Position numbers and translations under genes: made by a program. DNA of 64,000 bases. Origin: Bedellia somnulentella (lineage: Eukaryota > Arthropoda > Insecta > Lepidoptera > Bedelliidae). The notes beneath the pieces are model-generated. The model was given only the letters and a program-made list of their open reading frames with translations. It was not told the origin of the DNA and did no database searches. The stretch covers positions 11,842,001 through 11,906,000 of the forward strand of contig OY755187.1 of NCBI GenBank assembly GCA_963576735.1, in the 5' to 3' direction. Below are positions 63,440 to 64,000 of this stretch, piece by piece (within the stretch, counting starts at the first letter, position 1; each line of letters begins with the position of its first letter).

Positions 63440-64000
63440 TATGGTAAGTCATTAGTAGGCTGAAAACACAAAATATATAAAAAAAATGTTTTATATAAAC
63501 CGTTGTAATTAAGTGATTACACCTAAGCAATTATTTCTCTACTAAACTCGCACACTGCCACTAACCCATTTCTACCCTTGGGTGAAGTACTTAGTGACTA
63601 AGAGAATTTGAGCTTTTGTAATGTTTGTTGGGCGATGGGGATGGAGAACTATAATGAGAGGTTTTCTTTTTGAGAAATAAAAAACAACATAGTTTCCTAG
63701 AGCTCTGTAGATGGCGTTGATGTAACTACGTTACTTACTTAAATTTTTTCTTCGTGGCGTCAATCGTGTTGCAACAATAATTTTGCCAATGTCAACTTTA
63801 AAAACATGTGTCACATCACCATAGAGTAACTTATTGGCGAGTAAAAACAACAAAAAGAATGTTAAATATAAATACCGTCTTTGTTTATTTACTTTTAAGC
63901 TATCTTGGCTTAAACTGATATTTATTTAGACTTTCAAATCAGAACGTTTTTATGGACGTTCCGTTTTACGATATCATTACATCCAAGTGTGAAAAACGGT
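63440..64000. other. flank right of BEL-A
   Basis: AT-rich. 63545-63655 is a SINE-B 5' part (CTAACCCATTTCTACCCTTG, GGGCGATGGGGATGGAGAAC). Nothing else recognised. Confidence 0.45.

Overview
The window looks like a gene-poor, AT-rich piece of an insect genome, most likely a moth or butterfly. The basis is GT-AG introns, GH18 chitinase-type exons with insect-style signal peptides, Helitrons with the ATACTAATATTATAAA start and CTAG end, BEL/Pao retrotransposons and dense tRNA-derived SINEs. The order is inferred from repeat style and was not checked against a database.

Host genes. Two GH18 chitinase-like genes lie head to head. Gene 1 (minus strand, from 2412 leftwards) has four visible exons and runs off the left edge. 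Gene 2 (plus strand, 16008-40921) can be followed through nine exons that join in frame to 409 codons plus stop. The first exons match in length and phase (61, 177/174, 101, 132/135 bp), so the genes are an inverted duplicate pair. Both keep the catalytic Glu of the DxxDxDxE motif but have lost upstream Asp residues.

Repeats. Most other DNA is transposon-derived. I use working names: SINE-A (about 370 bp, tRNA head, ATGTT-type tail, subfamilies A1 and A2), SINE-B (about 245 bp, no recognised head, TATG tail), SINE-C (Ser/Leu-tRNA-like head) and LINE-T (3' ends of a LINE, TATG tail). LINE-T, SINE-B and SINE-A share a short 3'-terminal module (a CCCC/GGGG hairpin followed by GSCGTGA), which suggests one reverse-transcription machinery. 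Intron 6 of gene 2 (14 kb) is mostly one 13.3-kb MULE-like DNA transposon (24965-38266; matching TIRs, 8-bp TSD). It holds a broken FLYWCH/MULE transposase gene split by another TIR element, an I-like LINE, SINEs and a MITE. A 2.4-kb Helitron (9465-11859) contains a 63-bp palindrome and two poly-A retroposons.

Right end (48.4-63.4 kb). This is a nest. BEL-A (plus) is interrupted in its leader by a 1.86-kb TIR transposon with an intact 299-codon ORF, and in its integrase remnant by a Jockey-like LINE. The 3' UTR of that LINE is in turn interrupted by BEL-B (minus), which has identical 406-bp LTRs and a 5-bp TSD. Both BEL copies keep a 736/737-codon gag-protease ORF yet share a structure lacking reverse transcriptase, RNase H and the first part of integrase. 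They therefore look like members of a gag-only, trans-mobilised family. Their gag N-termini diverge abruptly before codon 73, indicating recombination.

No rRNA, CRISPR array, prokaryotic signal or clearly functional tRNA was seen.
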